Below are positions 20,447 to 32,585 of a stretch of DNA of 64,000 nucleotides, in pieces. Made by a program: the position numbers and the translations under genes. Every line of letters begins with the position of its first letter. Positions within the stretch are counted from its first letter, which is position 1. Under the pieces are notes generated by a model. It worked only from the letters and a program-made list of their open reading frames with translations. It searched no databases and was not told where the DNA came from. This DNA comes from Candidatus Kosakonia sp. 282A-S69 (GTDB lineage: Bacteria > Pseudomonadota > Gammaproteobacteria > Enterobacterales > Enterobacteriaceae), in contig NZ_JAROAU010000003.1 of the NCBI RefSeq assembly GCF_029433855.1, forward strand, positions 1,537,572 to 1,601,571. Direction: 5' to 3'.

Positions 20447-22381
20447 TTACATCACCGGGCGGGCGATCACGCTGCGGGTTTCCATTCGCACTTCGGCGAT
20501 GGTGACATCAATAACATCCGTCACTTTGAATACCACTTCGCCTTTGATCTGCACGGTGCCGCTCTCCTGGCTGCACACCAGCTCATCACGCACGGCATGA
20601 ATGAAGGGGGCAGGGATAAAGGCGACCGCACCGTTATCCACCAGGCGAACGCGCACACCGCCGCGGCTGACATCAATGATCTCCGCTGCGAAGCGGGTGT
20701 CGGTGCCGGCTCTGTTTTGCAGGAAACGGGCATACAGCCAGTCGCCGACATCACGCTCGGCCATGCGGTTCAGGCGACGGCGTTCCGCCATCTGCACCGT
20801 GGTCTCATCCTGCGGACGCACCGGCGTTTCGCCTTTAATGATCGCTTTCAGCAGGCGATGATTGACCATATCGCCATACTTACGAATCGGTGAGGTCCAG
20901 GTGGCGTAGGCATCCAGCCCCAGGCCGAAGTGCGGACCAGGATTGATGCTTATTTCGGCGAAAGACTGGAAACGGCGAATACGGCTGTCGAGGAAACCAG
21001 AAGGCTGTGCGTCAAGTTCACGGCGCAGTTTGCAGAAACCTTCCAGCGTCAGCACCTCTTCAGCCTTCACCTCAACCCCGTGGGTTTTCAGCATTGCGAC
21101 CAGTTGCTCGCTGTTCGCCGGATCAAAACCTAAATGGACGTTGTAGATACCAAAGCCCAGCTTGTCGCGCAGCACGCGCGCGGCGCAGATGTTGGCGGCA
21201 ATCATCGACTCTTCAACGATACGGTTAGCAATCCGGCGTGGCTCGGCAACGATATCAAGCACTTCGCCTTTTTCGCCCAGCACAAAGCGGTAATCCGGGC
21301 GGTCTTTAAACACCAGCGCATGAGTCTGACGCCACTGACCGCGCAAATCGCAGGCGCGTTTCAGCAGGCGGATCTGCGAGGCAATGGCGTCATTGACTGG
21401 TTGCCATTCGCCGCGGTTTTCCAGCCAGTCAGAGACATCGTCATAGGCCAGTTTGGCTTTTGATTCGATGGTAGCGGCGAAAAACTCAATGTTCTCTTCA
21501 ATCGTGCCGTCGCTGTCCAGCGTCATGCGGCAGACCAGCGCCGGACGCACTTCATTAGCGCGCAGGGAGCAGAGATCGTCGGAGAGTTCGCGCGGCAGCA
21601 TCGGAATGTTGAAGCCCGGCAGGTAGTTGGTGAAGGCGCGAACTTTCGCCGCATCGTCAAGCTTGCTGCCCTCAGCAATCCACGCAGTGGGATCGGCAAT
21701 CGCCACGGTCAGCTGCAGCTTGCCATCGGCCAGCTCTTCGGCGTAAAGCGCATCATCCATATCTTCGGTGCTGGCGCTGTCGATGGTGACGAAATCGAGC
21801 GCGGTCAGATCCACGCGCTGCAGGCCATCATCGAGCATCTCTGTCGCCGCGCCGTTCGGCGCCTCTTTCTCGAGGTTGTGACGGGCAAGCGTTACCCACC
21901 ACGGCACAAAGTGGTCGTCTGAGAAGGTGATAAATTGCGTGAGTTCCGCGTAGAAACCGCGATCGCCTTTCAGCGGGTGACGGCGCATCTCGGCGACCGC
22001 CCAGTCACCCTCTTTAAAATCATGCTCCACGCCGCGTGCAGCGCGACAGGGGATGGCGTCTTTGAGTAAAGGATGATCCGGCACAATCGACAGGCGGTCA
22101 TCTTTCTTATGCACTTTGCCCACGAAACGGGTCAGAAAAGGCTCGACCAGCGCTTCCGGCTCCGCGCTTTCGCGCTCTTTTTCCGTGTGAATAACGGCAA
22201 CAATGCGATCGCCGTGCATCACTTTTTTCATCTGCGGCGGTGGGATGAAATAGCTTTTTTGAGCATCGACTTCCAGAAATCCGAAGCCTTTTTCGGTGCC
22301 TTTAACAACACCTTCTGCACGCGGTGTCTGAGAGTGGAGCTGCTGTTTAAGCTGCGCGAGCAGCGGGTTATCCTGGAGCAT
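20447..22381 (-). CDS. rnb: Exoribonuclease II
   Basis: Processive 3'-5' exoribonuclease of the RNB family that degrades single-stranded RNA. ATG 22381 gives 644 residues starting MLQDNPLL, the E. coli length; an ATG two codons upstream is also possible. Order: two cold-shock domains (about 1-180), the RNB catalytic domain with the acidic cluster [14 protein letters not shown] (about 200-215) and a C-terminal S1 domain ending MRVR-like ([19 protein letters not shown]). Both ribosome-binding options are weak. Confidence 0.97.
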   Translation of the reverse strand: MLQDNPLLAQLKQQLHSQTPRAEGVVKGTEKGFGFLEVDAQKSYFIPPPQMKKVMHGDRIVAVIHTEKERESAEPEALVEPFLTRFVGKVHKKDDRLSIVPDHPLLKDAIPCRAARGVEHDFKEGDWAVAEMRRHPLKGDRGFYAELTQFITFSDDHFVPWWVTLARHNLEKEAPNGAATEMLDDGLQRVDLTALDFVTIDSASTEDMDDALYAEELADGKLQLTVAIADPTAWIAEGSKLDDAAKVRAFTNYLPGFNIPMLPRELSDDLCSLRANEVRPALVCRMTLDSDGTIEENIEFFAATIESKAKLAYDDVSDWLENRGEWQPVNDAIASQIRLLKRACDLRGQWRQTHALVFKDRPDYRFVLGEKGEVLDIVAEPRRIANRIVEESMIAANICAARVLRDKLGFGIYNVHLGFDPANSEQLVAMLKTHGVEVKAEEVLTLEGFCKLRRELDAQPSGFLDSRIRRFQSFAEISINPGPHFGLGLDAYATWTSPIRKYGDMVNHRLLKAIIKGETPVRPQDETTVQMAERRRLNRMAERDVGDWLYARFLQNRAGTDTRFAAEIIDVSRGGVRVRLVDNGAVAFIPAPFIHAVRDELVCSQESGTVQIKGEVVFKVTDVIDVTIAEVRMETRSVIARPVM

Positions 22382-22492
22382 AATCATCTATTTTCGTGGC
22401 TAAAAGAGCGGCTGACAGTTTTACGCGATTCCGCCTGTTGCAGCAAGCGCTCTTTCAGCAAATTCTCTCTGCGTGCCGCCCCGTTTCTGCCT

Positions 22493-23653
22493 TCACGATA
22501 CCGGTTCGCCGAGGGCGATCTTCAGCCGATTGATCCAACCGCACAGGGCGCAGCGCAGCAGCAGGCTGAATGCCGCCTGGGGGTTAAAACCCGCCTCGGA
22601 GAGCGCTGCAATCTGAGCCGGGCTGAATCTGTCCGGCGCGCAAGTCAGCACCTCTACCGCCTGCACCAGCGTGCGCTCTTCATCGCTATCCGCCAGAAAC
22701 GCGCTGAGGGCAGGTTCCCCCTGGCGCAGCGCCTCCCGCAGCCCGGCGGCGTGAACGCCGCGCTGCAGACGTTCAGCAAAACAGCCTGTGCTGCCGTTGA
22801 TACGCGCCGTACAGGCACCCACCAGCCAGCCAAGGGTTTTATTCGGGGTAATCGCATTCACGTGCTGGCAAATCTCACCCAGCTCGTTAAGCAGCAGATG
22901 CTCATGCGCCAGCAGCGGCGCAAGCTGGCGCAGCTCAGGCAGCGGCTGCCAGTGGGCAAGCGAGCCCATTTGTGCGGCGTTTGAAATTCGGGGATCAACG
23001 CCCTCAATCGCTGGCTGCCAGCCTGAATTTTCATCGGCAAACAGGCTGGCGTCAGCGGCCGGCTGCGTCTCCATGCCGGGAATATAGCGCACCGGTTGCC
23101 CCAGCAGCGCCTGCAAAATGGCAAGCACCCGCGCCTGGAAGGCGATAAACCCAACAATCTGGTTAAAGAGCACAACATCAAACAGCGTCAGGCCCACCTC
23201 TTCGAGCTGCTGGCGGGCCCGGGCATCAATCACCGACGGCGAGGCGGCAAGCTGGCGCGCATATTGTGTGATTTGCGCCAGCCGACAATTACTCTCACGC
23301 GATGAGTCAGGTGCCGCGAGCGGGGCGAGCCGTGCGGCGTAGTGGTTGCATAAACGCTGGACGCCAAATACCTGCGCCACGGTCAGCGCGGTGCTCAGAC
23401 GATCGTACGTGCTGAAGGTGCGCAGCCGCGTCGTCTGCACACGTTGCGGAAAGAGCAGGGCGTAGAGTTTGCGCGCGGGCGCGGCAATGGCGTCAATATC
23501 GCCATGCAGATCATCCGGCAGAAGCAGGTCGAGCAGAAAGGGGTCATTAACGGTAGCGGCTTCGGGAACCAACGGTAGCGCGTGTACCCGGCTGGCGCTT
23601 GACTGGGTCTCATGATACCAGTGGCTTTTGCCTGCAATCCGGCGTTGTTCCAT
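22493..23653 (-). CDS. yciW: YciW, putative CMD-domain oxidoreductase
   Basis: 386 residues. The N-terminal half has the AhpD/carboxymuconolactone-decarboxylase-like helical fold (region TRLRTFSTYDRLSTALTVAQVFGV and HYAARLAPL). The opening EQRRIAGKSHWYHETQSSA is nearly the same as in E. coli YciW. In E. coli the gene has been reported to be linked to cysteine or CysB. No obvious redox CxxC motif is seen, so activity is uncertain. It lies between fabI and rnb on the same strand. Confidence 0.88.
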   Translation of the reverse strand: MEQRRIAGKSHWYHETQSSASRVHALPLVPEAATVNDPFLLDLLLPDDLHGDIDAIAAPARKLYALLFPQRVQTTRLRTFSTYDRLSTALTVAQVFGVQRLCNHYAARLAPLAAPDSSRESNCRLAQITQYARQLAASPSVIDARARQQLEEVGLTLFDVVLFNQIVGFIAFQARVLAILQALLGQPVRYIPGMETQPAADASLFADENSGWQPAIEGVDPRISNAAQMGSLAHWQPLPELRQLAPLLAHEHLLLNELGEICQHVNAITPNKTLGWLVGACTARINGSTGCFAERLQRGVHAAGLREALRQGEPALSAFLADSDEERTLVQAVEVLTCAPDRFSPAQIAALSEAGFNPQAAFSLLLRCALCGWINRLKIALGEPVS

Positions 23654-23793
23654 GGTCGTTCCTTGGTCTCAAAGTGGCGATCCGGGGACGACGTCAGGTC
23701 TGGGTTTGCCGGATCGGTGGTGCTGCTTAATCCTGGCGTAAGGGGAAGGCGGGATAAAAGATTGTTAGGTGATAACAAATATCAGAAAGGCAT

Positions 23794-23823
23794 AAAAAAG
23801 CCCCTTCGGCAGAAGGGGCTTTG
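23794..23823 (-). terminator. fabI terminator
   Basis: AGCCCCTTC (23799-23807) / GAAGGGGCT (23812-23820) stem with loop GGCA; on the minus strand it runs into T6, just past the fabI stop. Confidence 0.9.
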
Positions 23824-23828
23824 AGGGA

Positions 23829-24617
23829 TTATTTGATTTCCAGCTCGTTCATCGCTGCGATGTTGAAACCGCCGTCGACGTGAACCACTTCACCGGAGAT
23901 ACCGGCAGAGAGGTCAGAGCAGAGGAATGCCGCGGAGTTACCCACGTCTTCGATGGTCACGGTGCGACGGATCGGGGTAACCGCTTCGCAGTGAGCCAGC
24001 ATTTTACGGAAGTCTTTAATGCCGGAGGCCGCCAGGGTACGGATTGGGCCAGCGGAGATGCCGTTCACACGCACGCCTTCCGGACCCATCGCGTTCGCCA
24101 TATAACGCACGTTCGCTTCCAGAGAGGCTTTCGCCAGACCCATCACGTTGTAGTTCGGGATAGCGCGCTCTGCGCCGAGGTAGGAGAGCGTCAGCAGTGC
24201 GGAGCCCGGGTTCAGCATTTCGCGGCAGGCTTTTGCCATCGCTACAAAGCTGTAAGAGCTGATGTCGTGGGCAATTTTGAAGCCTTCACGGGTTACGGCG
24301 TTAACATAGTCGCCGTCCAGCTGATCGCCCGGTGCGAAACCGATGGAGTGCACGAAGCCGTCAAATTTTGGCCAGACTTTCGCCAGGTCAGTAAACAGGG
24401 CGTCGATGCTCTCATCTTGCGCCACATCACACTCCAGCACGATGCTGGAACCCAGCTGGGCGGCAAACTCTTCAACACGGCCTTTCAGCTTGTCGTTCTG
24501 GTAGGTGAACGCCAGCTCAGCGCCTTCGCGATGCATAGCCTGCGCGATGCCATATGCGATGGAGAGTTTACTGGCTACGCCAGTCACCAGAATGCGCTTA
24601 CCGGAAAGAAAACCCAT
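23829..24617 (-). CDS. fabI: Enoyl-[acyl-carrier-protein] reductase (NADH)
   Basis: Last reduction of fatty-acid elongation and the target of triclosan and isoniazid-like inhibitors. The ATG at 24617 (after AAGGA) gives 262 residues, the E. coli FabI length; the frame extends further upstream without support. Catalytic residues are in [22 protein letters not shown] (Y146, Y156, K163 in E. coli numbering). Gly93 in HSIGFAPG is the wild-type, triclosan-sensitive residue. Confidence 0.97.
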   Translation of the reverse strand: MGFLSGKRILVTGVASKLSIAYGIAQAMHREGAELAFTYQNDKLKGRVEEFAAQLGSSIVLECDVAQDESIDALFTDLAKVWPKFDGFVHSIGFAPGDQLDGDYVNAVTREGFKIAHDISSYSFVAMAKACREMLNPGSALLTLSYLGAERAIPNYNVMGLAKASLEANVRYMANAMGPEGVRVNGISAGPIRTLAASGIKDFRKMLAHCEAVTPIRRTVTIEDVGNSAAFLCSDLSAGISGEVVHVDGGFNIAAMNELEIK

Positions 24618-24739
24618 AGCTTTAATCCTTATATTCATTGTTGTGGCGCTCGCGGCTCTGTTGGGGCGAGCGTCGTTAAAACGCGGCGATTCTATCATGA
24701 GTCGCCGAATGAGTTAATCCGACCACTGAAAGGTTTGTT

Positions 24740-25546
24740 TCAGCGGTCTTTGCGCCAGGCGTCGGCGGTTAAGGCTTCACCAAAGTGCCCGGCAATTAAG
24801 CGTTTTGTTAAATCATGCAACGGCGAGGCGAGCACATCGGCGGTGCTACCGCGCTCCACCACTTCGCCCTGATGCATCACCAGCACCTGATCGCTGATAT
24901 GTTTCATCATGCCGATATGCTGGGTGACGTAAATATAAGAGATACCCTGTTTCTCCTGTAATTCCAGCATCAGGTTGATTAACTGCGAACGCATCGACAT
25001 ATCGAGCGAAGCCAGTGCTTCATCGGCAATAATCACTTTCGGGCGCAGGATCAGCGCGCGCGCCAGGCCCAGGCGCTGTTTCTGCCCCGGCGCCAGCATA
25101 TGCGGGTAGTAACTGACATGATCCGGCAGCAGGCCGACCATGCGCAGGGTTTCCAGAATGCGCTTACGCCGCGCTTCCGGCTCCAGGTCGGTGTTGAGAC
25201 GCAGAGGAAAATCGAGGATCTGCGACAGACGCTGGCGCGGGTTAAGCGAGGTGGTCGGATCCTGAAAAATCATGCGGATATGCTGGCTGCGGAAGGTGTA
25301 ATCACCGTAATGCAGCGGCTTATCGTCAATCACCAGTTCACCGGCGGTGGGGGGGATCATCCCTGCCAGCATTTTCGCCAGCGTCGATTTCCCTGAACCA
25401 TTCTCGCCGATGATCGCCAGCGTCTGCCGCTCGCGCAGGGTAAAGCTGAGCGGCTTCACCGCTTCAACGGTCTGGCGGCGGAACCAGCCGGTGCGGTAAC
25501 GGAAGGTTTTGCTCAGGTTGCGCACTTCAAGCAAGGTTTCAACCAT
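24740..25546 (-). CDS. sapF: SapF, peptide/putrescine transporter ATPase
   Basis: ABC ATPase of 268 residues, last gene of sapABCDF. Walker A GENGSGKST near residue 46, a degenerate signature (MLAPGQKQRLGLARAL, with APGQ in place of LSGGQ), and Walker B VIIADEALASLD. ATG 25546 is chosen because it matches the E. coli start (residues VETLLEVRNLSKTF here); a GTG three codons upstream overlaps sapD. The SapD stop ends two bases before this start. In E. coli SapBCDF exports putrescine; in Salmonella Sap relates to antimicrobial-peptide resistance. Confidence 0.95.
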   Translation of the reverse strand: MVETLLEVRNLSKTFRYRTGWFRRQTVEAVKPLSFTLRERQTLAIIGENGSGKSTLAKMLAGMIPPTAGELVIDDKPLHYGDYTFRSQHIRMIFQDPTTSLNPRQRLSQILDFPLRLNTDLEPEARRKRILETLRMVGLLPDHVSYYPHMLAPGQKQRLGLARALILRPKVIIADEALASLDMSMRSQLINLMLELQEKQGISYIYVTQHIGMMKHISDQVLVMHQGEVVERGSTADVLASPLHDLTKRLIAGHFGEALTADAWRKDR

Positions 25547-25547
25547 C

Positions 25548-26540
25548 TCACTCACTCTCCATATTCAGCGGGAAATGGCAGGCGAACAGATGGTTACGCG
25601 GTCCTGCAAGCCGTGGTGTTTCTATACATTTGCGCTGGGCATAGGGGCAGCGCGGCCCCAGCCGGCAGCCAATCGGCAGCTGCTCAAGCAGCGGGATTGC
25701 GCCCGGCAGCGTATTAAGGCGGCTTTTATGCGGCATCGCGCTGCCAAAATCGGGGATAGCGCGGATCAGCGCCTGGGTATAGGGGTGGTGAGGCGTGGCG
25801 ATCAAATCTTCGCTCGGCGCGGTCTCAACCGTCTGCCCGCAGTACATCACATTGATACGATCGGCCCACTTGCTCAGCATCTGCAAATCATGGCTGATCA
25901 AAATAATGGTCGTATTGTTGTTCTGATTCAGCCGGTCAAGCAGGCGGAAAATCTGCGCCTGTGTGGTCGGCTCCATGGCGTTGGTCGGCTCATCGGCAAT
26001 CAGTAGCCGCGGCTGGTTGGCCAGCGCTATGGCGATCATCACTTTCTGGCATTCGCCTTCCGTCAGCTCATAGGGGAAGCTGCGCATCGCGTCTTTATGA
26101 TCTTTAATGCCGACGCGGTGCAGCAGCTCAATCGCACGCCGTTTACGCCAGCCCATACGCTGCCACCATTTGCCTTTAAAGGTCCAGCGCGGGATGTTTT
26201 GCATCAACTGTTTGCCGACACGCTCGGAGGGATCGAGACAGGATTGCGGCTCCTGGAAAATCATCGAGACGTTGTGACCAAGCAGCTTGCGCCGCTCGCG
26301 CGCCGAGAGGCGCATCAGGTCAATATCATCAAAGCGCATACGATCCGCCGTCACGCGCCAGTTATCTTTGGTCACGCCACAGATCGCTTTAGCGATCAGG
26401 CTCTTACCAGAGCCTGATTCACCCACCAGCCCACGAATTTCGCCCTCGGCGAGGGTGAGGCTGACGCGGTCAACCGCTTTCACCCATTCAGACCCGGCTT
26501 TCACTTCAATGGTCAGGTTACGAATATCAAGAAGCGGCAT
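25548..26540 (-). CDS. sapD: SapD, ABC transporter ATPase
   Basis: 330-residue ATPase of the dipeptide-type family (E. coli length 330). Walker [10 protein letters not shown] near 41-49, signature-like [17 protein letters not shown] and Walker [12 protein letters not shown]. The C-terminal extension with CPYAQRKC is typical of OppD/DppD-type oligopeptide ATPases. E. coli SapD has also been implicated in potassium uptake through Trk. Its start overlaps the sapC stop by one base. Confidence 0.96.
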   Translation of the reverse strand: MPLLDIRNLTIEVKAGSEWVKAVDRVSLTLAEGEIRGLVGESGSGKSLIAKAICGVTKDNWRVTADRMRFDDIDLMRLSARERRKLLGHNVSMIFQEPQSCLDPSERVGKQLMQNIPRWTFKGKWWQRMGWRKRRAIELLHRVGIKDHKDAMRSFPYELTEGECQKVMIAIALANQPRLLIADEPTNAMEPTTQAQIFRLLDRLNQNNNTTIILISHDLQMLSKWADRINVMYCGQTVETAPSEDLIATPHHPYTQALIRAIPDFGSAMPHKSRLNTLPGAIPLLEQLPIGCRLGPRCPYAQRKCIETPRLAGPRNHLFACHFPLNMESE

Positions 26541-27430
26541 TACTCCACCCCCGCAGTGATGGCGCGACGGATACCATCGCCCAGCACGTTAACCAGCAAC
26601 ACACTCACCATAATCGCCGCACCCGGCAGCATTACCGTCCATGGCGCAACATAGATCAGCTCCAGCGCATCGCCCAGCATCGCGCCCCACTCCGGGGAGG
26701 GGAGCTGCGCGCCGAGATCGAGAAAGCCCAGCGCGGCGATATCAAGGATCGCCATCGACAGCGCGCGGGTGATCTCTGTGACCATACCGGCGGTGATATT
26801 CGGCAGAATGGCGTACCACAAAATATTCATCGTCGACGCGCCATCAAGACGGGCGGCGACGACATACTCCTTTTCCAGCTCGTCATGCACCAGGCTGTAG
26901 ACTGAGCGTACCATGCGCGGCAGCAGCGCCAGCCAGACGGCAAACATCGCGTGAGAGAGATGCGGGCCGACGAAGGCAACCACAATAATCGCCAGCAGCA
27001 GCGTGGGCAGCGAGAGCAGAGTATCAAGAATATGGTTCAGCACCGCCGAGCGCAGGCCGTGCGTCGCACCGGCGAAAACGCCGAGCACCAGACCGCACAC
27101 CGTAGCGGCCAGCGTAACGAGAAACGCGCCGCCAACGGTGGGAGCCGCGCCGCTCAGCAGTCGGCTTAATACATCGCGGCCGAGATCGTCAGTACCGAGG
27201 AAAAACGACACATCGCCGTAGCGCGACCACGACGGCGGCAGAAGCTGATAGCCGAGAAATTGCTGATCGATACCGTATGGGGCGAACCAGCTCCCGAACA
27301 GGCAGAGCAGCGCCAGCGCGGCGCAGCCATAGAGGCCGATCATCGCTGTGGGATCGCCATAAAAGTGGCGCCACGCGGTACGCAGCGCGCCGGGCGCACG
27401 TTTTTCGCTGTAGACGCTATCGTAAGGCAT
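26540..27430 (-). CDS. sapC: SapC, ABC transporter permease
   Basis: 296-residue inner-membrane permease of the DppC/OppC type with about six membrane helices (first near 35-55) and the EAA-loop region [12 protein letters not shown]...LPNI. Same length as E. coli SapC. It overlaps sapB by 14 bases and sapD by one, a compact operon order. Confidence 0.96.
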   Translation of the reverse strand: MPYDSVYSEKRAPGALRTAWRHFYGDPTAMIGLYGCAALALLCLFGSWFAPYGIDQQFLGYQLLPPSWSRYGDVSFFLGTDDLGRDVLSRLLSGAAPTVGGAFLVTLAATVCGLVLGVFAGATHGLRSAVLNHILDTLLSLPTLLLAIIVVAFVGPHLSHAMFAVWLALLPRMVRSVYSLVHDELEKEYVVAARLDGASTMNILWYAILPNITAGMVTEITRALSMAILDIAALGFLDLGAQLPSPEWGAMLGDALELIYVAPWTVMLPGAAIMVSVLLVNVLGDGIRRAITAGVE

Positions 27431-28382
27431 ACCACTCCTTATGTTTTAACGGGTTCGCCAGCGCGCCGAGAATATCGGAGAGCACATTGACGATAATCAC
27501 TAATGAACCGATCACCATCACACCGGCGGAGATCGCGGCATAATCCTGCTGGCGGATAGCGTTAATCAGCCAGCGGCCCAGCCCAGGCCAGCTAAAGACC
27601 ACTTCGGTGATCATTGCCAGCGTCAGCATGGTGGAGAATTGCAGCCCGAGGCGCGGGATCACCGGCGGCAGGGCGTTGTGCAGCACATGGCGGCGCAGAA
27701 TGGTAAAGCGAGACAAACCGCGCGTCGCTGCCGCTTTTATGTAGTTTTTCTCAAAGACATCTATGGTGCTGATACGCATCAGGCGGATCACTTCGGTGGT
27801 AGGCGCTACCGCCAGTGTCACCACCGGCAGGATAACGTGGCGCAGGGCGCTCATCAGCATCTCATCGCGCCACGGCGAGTCGGAAATCCAGGCATCAATC
27901 AGCGAAAAACCGGTGACGGTTTTGACTTCATACAGCAGATCAAAACGTCCGGAGACCGGTAGCCAGCCAAGATTGAGAGAGAAGAAGAGCGTGAGCAGCA
28001 GCGCCAGCCAGAAGACCGGAATGGAGAAGCCGAGCAGCGCCACGGCGCTGATGGCTTTATCCTGCCAGCGGCCACGCATGACCCCCGCCAGCATCCCCAC
28101 CGGAATTCCGACTATTAGCGCCGAGCCAAAGGCCAGAATACAGAGCTCCATCGTCGCCGGGAACACCTCCTGCAGCTGCTCGGAAATCAGCTGTCCGTTG
28201 ATACTTGAGACGCCAAAATCCCAGTGCAGCAGGCCGTTAAACCAGAAGACCCACGCGTTCCACAGCGTCGCACCCTGCAAGGGCGCATGGGGAGTAAAGT
28301 AGCTCAGGCTGAAGCCGACAAAGGTCAGTAAAAAGAGGGTGACCATCAGCAGCAGCAAACGACGCAACGTAAAAATAATCAC
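27417..28382 (-). CDS. sapB: SapB, ABC transporter permease
   Basis: 321-residue DppB-type permease: N-terminal membrane helix (about 9-30), then a periplasmic segment and five further helices; the EAA loop [22 protein letters not shown] is well conserved. Equal in length to E. coli SapB. Overlaps sapA by 4 bases and sapC by 14. Confidence 0.96.
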   Translation of the reverse strand: MIIFTLRRLLLLMVTLFLLTFVGFSLSYFTPHAPLQGATLWNAWVFWFNGLLHWDFGVSSINGQLISEQLQEVFPATMELCILAFGSALIVGIPVGMLAGVMRGRWQDKAISAVALLGFSIPVFWLALLLTLFFSLNLGWLPVSGRFDLLYEVKTVTGFSLIDAWISDSPWRDEMLMSALRHVILPVVTLAVAPTTEVIRLMRISTIDVFEKNYIKAAATRGLSRFTILRRHVLHNALPPVIPRLGLQFSTMLTLAMITEVVFSWPGLGRWLINAIRQQDYAAISAGVMVIGSLVIIVNVLSDILGALANPLKHKEWYALR

Positions 28383-30016
28383 GGTGACACCTCTTTTTTA
28401 TCCCGCGACACGCCAGCGAAAGAGGCGCTGCCAAACGGGCTCAGCACCAGGCCTTTAATATCGTACCGGAACGACTGCAGGCGAAGGGAGGAGGCGAGCG
28501 GAAGAACCGGCAGTTCGCGGGCGAGGATCTGCTGGGCTTCATCATACTCATCAATGCGCGACGCCAGCTGCTGCGAGGCGAGCGCTTTTTGCAGCACCTC
28601 ATCAAACTCGCGCTGGCACCAGTGGGCAAAGTTGGTTTGCGAATCAATCGCCGCGCAGCTTAATAGCGGTCGGAAGAAGCTGTCGGGATCGTTACTGTCC
28701 GTCGCCCAGCCGGTGAGGGTTAAATCGTGGTTCATATCCATCAGGCGCGCTTCCTGAAAACGCCCCTCAACCGGCACAATCACTACTTTCACACCCACCT
28801 GCGCCATATCTGCCTGAATCAGCTCGGCGGTTTTCAGCGGGCTGGGATTCCAGGGCTGCGAGCTGGTTGGCACCCACAGTTGCAGGGTGAGGTTCTCCAG
28901 CCCCAGCGCTTTCAGGCGCTCGCGCGCCTGCTTCGGATCGTATTCGGTAATTTTTGCATCGTTATCGTAAGCCCAGGAGGCGCGGGGCAGGATCGACGCG
29001 GCGGTCTCTGCCGTGCCGTAATAGATTGACTGCATCAGGCGCTGATTATTGATCGACAGCGCTAAGGCGTGGCGCACCGCCGGATTATTGAGCGGCGGTT
29101 TATTGGTATTGAACGCCAGATAGGCGATGTTCATCCCCGGGCGAAGGGTTAAACGCAGCCGCGGATCGTCACGCAAAATCGTCAGCTGGCTGGCAGCAGG
29201 CCACGCCAGCACATCGCACTCGCCGGTCAGCAGCTTCGACAGGCGGCCGGTGCCGCCAGAGCCGAGATCGACAACGACCTGCTGCATCAATGGCTTGCCG
29301 AGCCAGAACTTTTCGTGACGTTGTAACCGAACATACTGTCCGGCGCGATACTCATCCAGCTGGAACGGTCCGGTGCCGACCGGCTGGCGATCAATCAGCT
29401 CCTGACGATCGATTTTTTGCAGCTGCGCCGCGTACTCCGCCGACATCACCGAAGCGTAGTGGGTGGCGAGATGCCATAAGAAGGAGGCATCCGGCTTTTT
29501 CAGGCGAAACTCAACGGTGCGGTTATCCAGCTTGCGCACGCTCTCCACCGAGTCGGCAAACTGCAGGCTATCGAAATAGGGGAAGCTGTCGCCATTGACG
29601 TTATGCCACGGATGGTGGCGATCGAAAATGCGCTGGAAGGTAAACACCACATCGTCGGCGTTCAGCGTCCGGTGAGGGGTAAACCACGCGGTATGCTGGA
29701 AATTCACGCCGCTGCGCAGGTGAAAACGGTAAGTCGAGCCGTTATCCAGCACCTCCCAGCTCTCTGCCAGCTCCGGCACCAGACGATAAGTATAAGGGTC
29801 TACATCCAGCAGGCGGCTGTAGAGCTGCGCGGCGAGGGTGTCGACAATCAGCCCGCTGCTCGCTTTCTGCGGGTTAAAGGTATTGACCTGGCCATTCACG
29901 CAGTAGACAAATCCGCTGTCGCGGATATCCGGCGCGGCGGCGGACGGCGGTGCAGCCTGAGCGGTACCGGTCGCCAGCAGTGCGGTGAAAAGCAGGGAAG
30001 AGAAAACCAGACGCAT
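28379..30016 (-). CDS. sapA: SapA, periplasmic peptide-binding protein
   Basis: Solute-binding protein of the SBP_bac_5 family, 545 residues from ATG 30016 (the frame opens further upstream, but the start MRLVFSSLL aligns with E. coli SapA, 547). Signal peptide [21 protein letters not shown], cleaved before APPS. The family signatures [40 protein letters not shown] and [19 protein letters not shown] are present. First gene of the sap operon; 98 bases separate it from pspF on the same strand. Confidence 0.96.
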   Translation of the reverse strand: MRLVFSSLLFTALLATGTAQAAPPSAAAPDIRDSGFVYCVNGQVNTFNPQKASSGLIVDTLAAQLYSRLLDVDPYTYRLVPELAESWEVLDNGSTYRFHLRSGVNFQHTAWFTPHRTLNADDVVFTFQRIFDRHHPWHNVNGDSFPYFDSLQFADSVESVRKLDNRTVEFRLKKPDASFLWHLATHYASVMSAEYAAQLQKIDRQELIDRQPVGTGPFQLDEYRAGQYVRLQRHEKFWLGKPLMQQVVVDLGSGGTGRLSKLLTGECDVLAWPAASQLTILRDDPRLRLTLRPGMNIAYLAFNTNKPPLNNPAVRHALALSINNQRLMQSIYYGTAETAASILPRASWAYDNDAKITEYDPKQARERLKALGLENLTLQLWVPTSSQPWNPSPLKTAELIQADMAQVGVKVVIVPVEGRFQEARLMDMNHDLTLTGWATDSNDPDSFFRPLLSCAAIDSQTNFAHWCQREFDEVLQKALASQQLASRIDEYDEAQQILARELPVLPLASSLRLQSFRYDIKGLVLSPFGSASFAGVSRDKKEVSP

Positions 30017-30114
30017 GATTTTTTCAACGGTTTTAAAGTAATGGGCAAAGTGTATCGCACTTACCTGGGCTACGTACAAATGTCTGCGGACAACTGCTGT
30101 TATTGTCGACGATT

Positions 30115-31104
30115 TCAGCGGATTTGATGCTTTTTCAGCAGAGCGCGCAGCTGGTGATAGGTCAAACCGAGCCGCTCTGCCGCCCGCTTCTGGTTAAATT
30201 CTGCCTCTTGCAGGCTCAGCACGAGCAGGTTTTTCTCCTGATCGAGCTGAAACTGACGCAGATCCAGCGGCAGTTCGGGCAGCGAAGCAACACCGTTTTC
30301 TTGCTTCGGCGCAGGCGCGTTCTCCAGCCGGTCGCGGCGAAAAGGGTCGAGGATAATGGTATCCAGCGGCGTGTCGCTGCTGCCGTGACGGTAGACGGAT
30401 CGCTCCACCACGTTTTTCAGTTCGCGGATATTCCCCGGCCACGCATAGTTCATCAGCACCTCGCGGGCATGCCCGGTAAAGCCGGGAAAGAGCGGCAGAT
30501 GCAGTTCGCGGCACATCTGGATGGCGAAATGGTCAGCCATCAGCATGATGTCGCTCTGTCGCTGGCGTAGCGGCGGTAACAGCACTACATCAAAGGCCAG
30601 CCGGTCGAGCAGGTCGGCGCGAAACGTGCCCTCCTGCACCATCTGCGGCAGATCGGCGTTGGTGGCACACACCAGGCGCACATTAACCTGCAGCGGCTGG
30701 CTGCCGCCAACGCGCTCCAGCTCTCCATACTCAATCACCCGCAGCAGCTTCTCCTGCACCAGCATCGGCGCGGTTGCCAGTTCATCCAGAAACAGCGTCC
30801 CGCCGTCGGCGCGCTCAAAGCGGCCGGGGTGACGCTTCTGCGCGCCGGTAAAGGCGCCGGCTTCATGACCAAATAGCTCGCTGTCGAGCAGGTTTTCATT
30901 CAGCGCCGCGCAGTTTAAAGAGATAAACGGCCCCTGCCAGCGCGAGGAGAGGTAGTGCAGGCGGTTGGCAATCAGCTCTTTGCCGGTGCCGCGCTCGCCG
31001 ATAATCAGCACCGGTTTGTCGATTGGCGCAAGGCGGGAAACCTGCTCCAGCACCTCAATAAAGCTGTTAGCTTCCCCAAGAAGGTTATCTTTCTGTTCTG
31101 CCAT
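30115..31104 (-). CDS. pspF: PspF, phage-shock operon activator
   Basis: Sigma-54 enhancer-binding protein without a receiver domain: AAA+ domain (about 1-260) with Walker A GERGTGKE, GAFTGAQKRHPGRF (the sigma-54-contacting loop) and FLDELATAPM, then a Fis-type helix-turn-helix at the C-terminus (RAAERLGLTYHQLRALLKKHQ). ATG 31104 gives 329 residues (E. coli 325); the frame extends five codons upstream. In E. coli PspA binds and silences PspF in unstressed cells. Divergent from pspA. Confidence 0.96.
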   Translation of the reverse strand: MAEQKDNLLGEANSFIEVLEQVSRLAPIDKPVLIIGERGTGKELIANRLHYLSSRWQGPFISLNCAALNENLLDSELFGHEAGAFTGAQKRHPGRFERADGGTLFLDELATAPMLVQEKLLRVIEYGELERVGGSQPLQVNVRLVCATNADLPQMVQEGTFRADLLDRLAFDVVLLPPLRQRQSDIMLMADHFAIQMCRELHLPLFPGFTGHAREVLMNYAWPGNIRELKNVVERSVYRHGSSDTPLDTIILDPFRRDRLENAPAPKQENGVASLPELPLDLRQFQLDQEKNLLVLSLQEAEFNQKRAAERLGLTYHQLRALLKKHQIR

Positions 31105-31203
31105 GATGAAATTCACCACATGTTGGTCTGTTTAACCACTCTAGTATAAGTTATGGTTGAGGTAAAATTATTCATTCCCTTTATAATCAACCACATGAAA
31201 AGT

Positions 31204-31218
31204 TGGCACGGAGTTTGT
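31204..31218 (+). promoter_or_regulatory. Sigma-54 promoter of pspABCD
   Basis: TGGCACG (-24, 31204-31210) and TTGT (-12, 31215-31218), with ten bases between the -24 GG and the -12 GT. This is close to the E. coli pspA promoter. PspF-binding and IHF sites are expected upstream in 31105-31200, which also holds the pspF promoter; I cannot delimit them by eye. Confidence 0.85.
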
Positions 31219-31268
31219 ATTAACAAGTCAGCAGGGCTCAGCCCGATAACAGAAATCAAGAGGATTAG

Positions 31269-31940
<672 letters not shown>

Positions 31941-31992
31941 TAACGAGCGGCGGCATCAGAAGATGCCGCTGGCATCCCTGTAAGGAGTACAC

Positions 31993-32217
31993 ATGAGCAC
32001 GCTTTTTCTGGCTATACCCCTGACGTTATTCATTCTGTTTGTTTTACCGGTCTGGTTATGGCTGCACTACAACAACCGCGCTTCACGCGGCGCGCTTAAC
32101 CAGAACGAGCAGCAACGTTTGCTGCAGCTGACGGATGAAGCAACGCGGATGCGCGAACGCATTCAGGCGCTGGAAGACATTCTGGATGCTGAACATCCAA
32201 ACTGGAGAGATCGCTGA
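31993..32217 (+). CDS. pspB: PspB, phage-shock inner-membrane sensor
   Basis: 74 residues: one N-terminal membrane helix (about 4-24) and a cytoplasmic leucine-zipper-like segment (QQRLLQLTDEATRMRERIQALEDIL). It acts with PspC to relieve PspA inhibition of PspF. The stop overlaps pspC by one base (TGATG). Confidence 0.95.
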   Translation: MSTLFLAIPLTLFILFVLPVWLWLHYNNRASRGALNQNEQQRLLQLTDEATRMRERIQALEDILDAEHPNWRDR

Positions 32218-32576
32218 TGGCTACCCTCAATCTGAATAAAAAATTATGGCGTATTCCGCAGCGCGGTAAGCTCGGCGGCGTCTGCGCCGGTATCGCGGAA
32301 TACCTCGATATCCAGGTCAAACTGGTGCGTATCATCACCGTGCTGGCGATGCTGTTTGGCCTCTTTTTCTTTGTCGTTGTGGCTTATATTGCGCTCTATT
32401 TTGCGCTCGATCCGCTGCCGGATAACTACACTGAAGGTGAAGTGCCCGCCAGCAACAGCGAGTTGCTGGATGCGGTTGACGCGCAGCTGGCCGCCGGCGA
32501 AAGCCGTTTGCGCCAGATGGAGCGTTATGTGACATCCGATACGTTCTCGCTGCGTAGCCGTTTTCGCAAGCTTTAA
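32217..32576 (+). CDS. pspC: PspC, phage-shock inner-membrane regulator
   Basis: 119-residue protein with the PspC domain (KLWRIPQRGKLGGVCAGIAEYL) and a membrane helix at about 40-62, then a charged tail with possible coiled coil. Partner of PspB in sensing secretin mislocalisation; it is required for protection against secretin toxicity in relatives. Confidence 0.95.
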   Translation: MATLNLNKKLWRIPQRGKLGGVCAGIAEYLDIQVKLVRIITVLAMLFGLFFFVVVAYIALYFALDPLPDNYTEGEVPASNSELLDAVDAQLAAGESRLRQMERYVTSDTFSLRSRFRKL

Positions 32577-32585
32577 GAGGTGAAT

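Noticed and set aside
22073-22984. 303-residue plus-strand frame opposite rnb and yciW
   Set aside because: It spans the antisense of two real genes, has His/Arg/Gln-rich composition typical of shadow frames and no recognisable domain.
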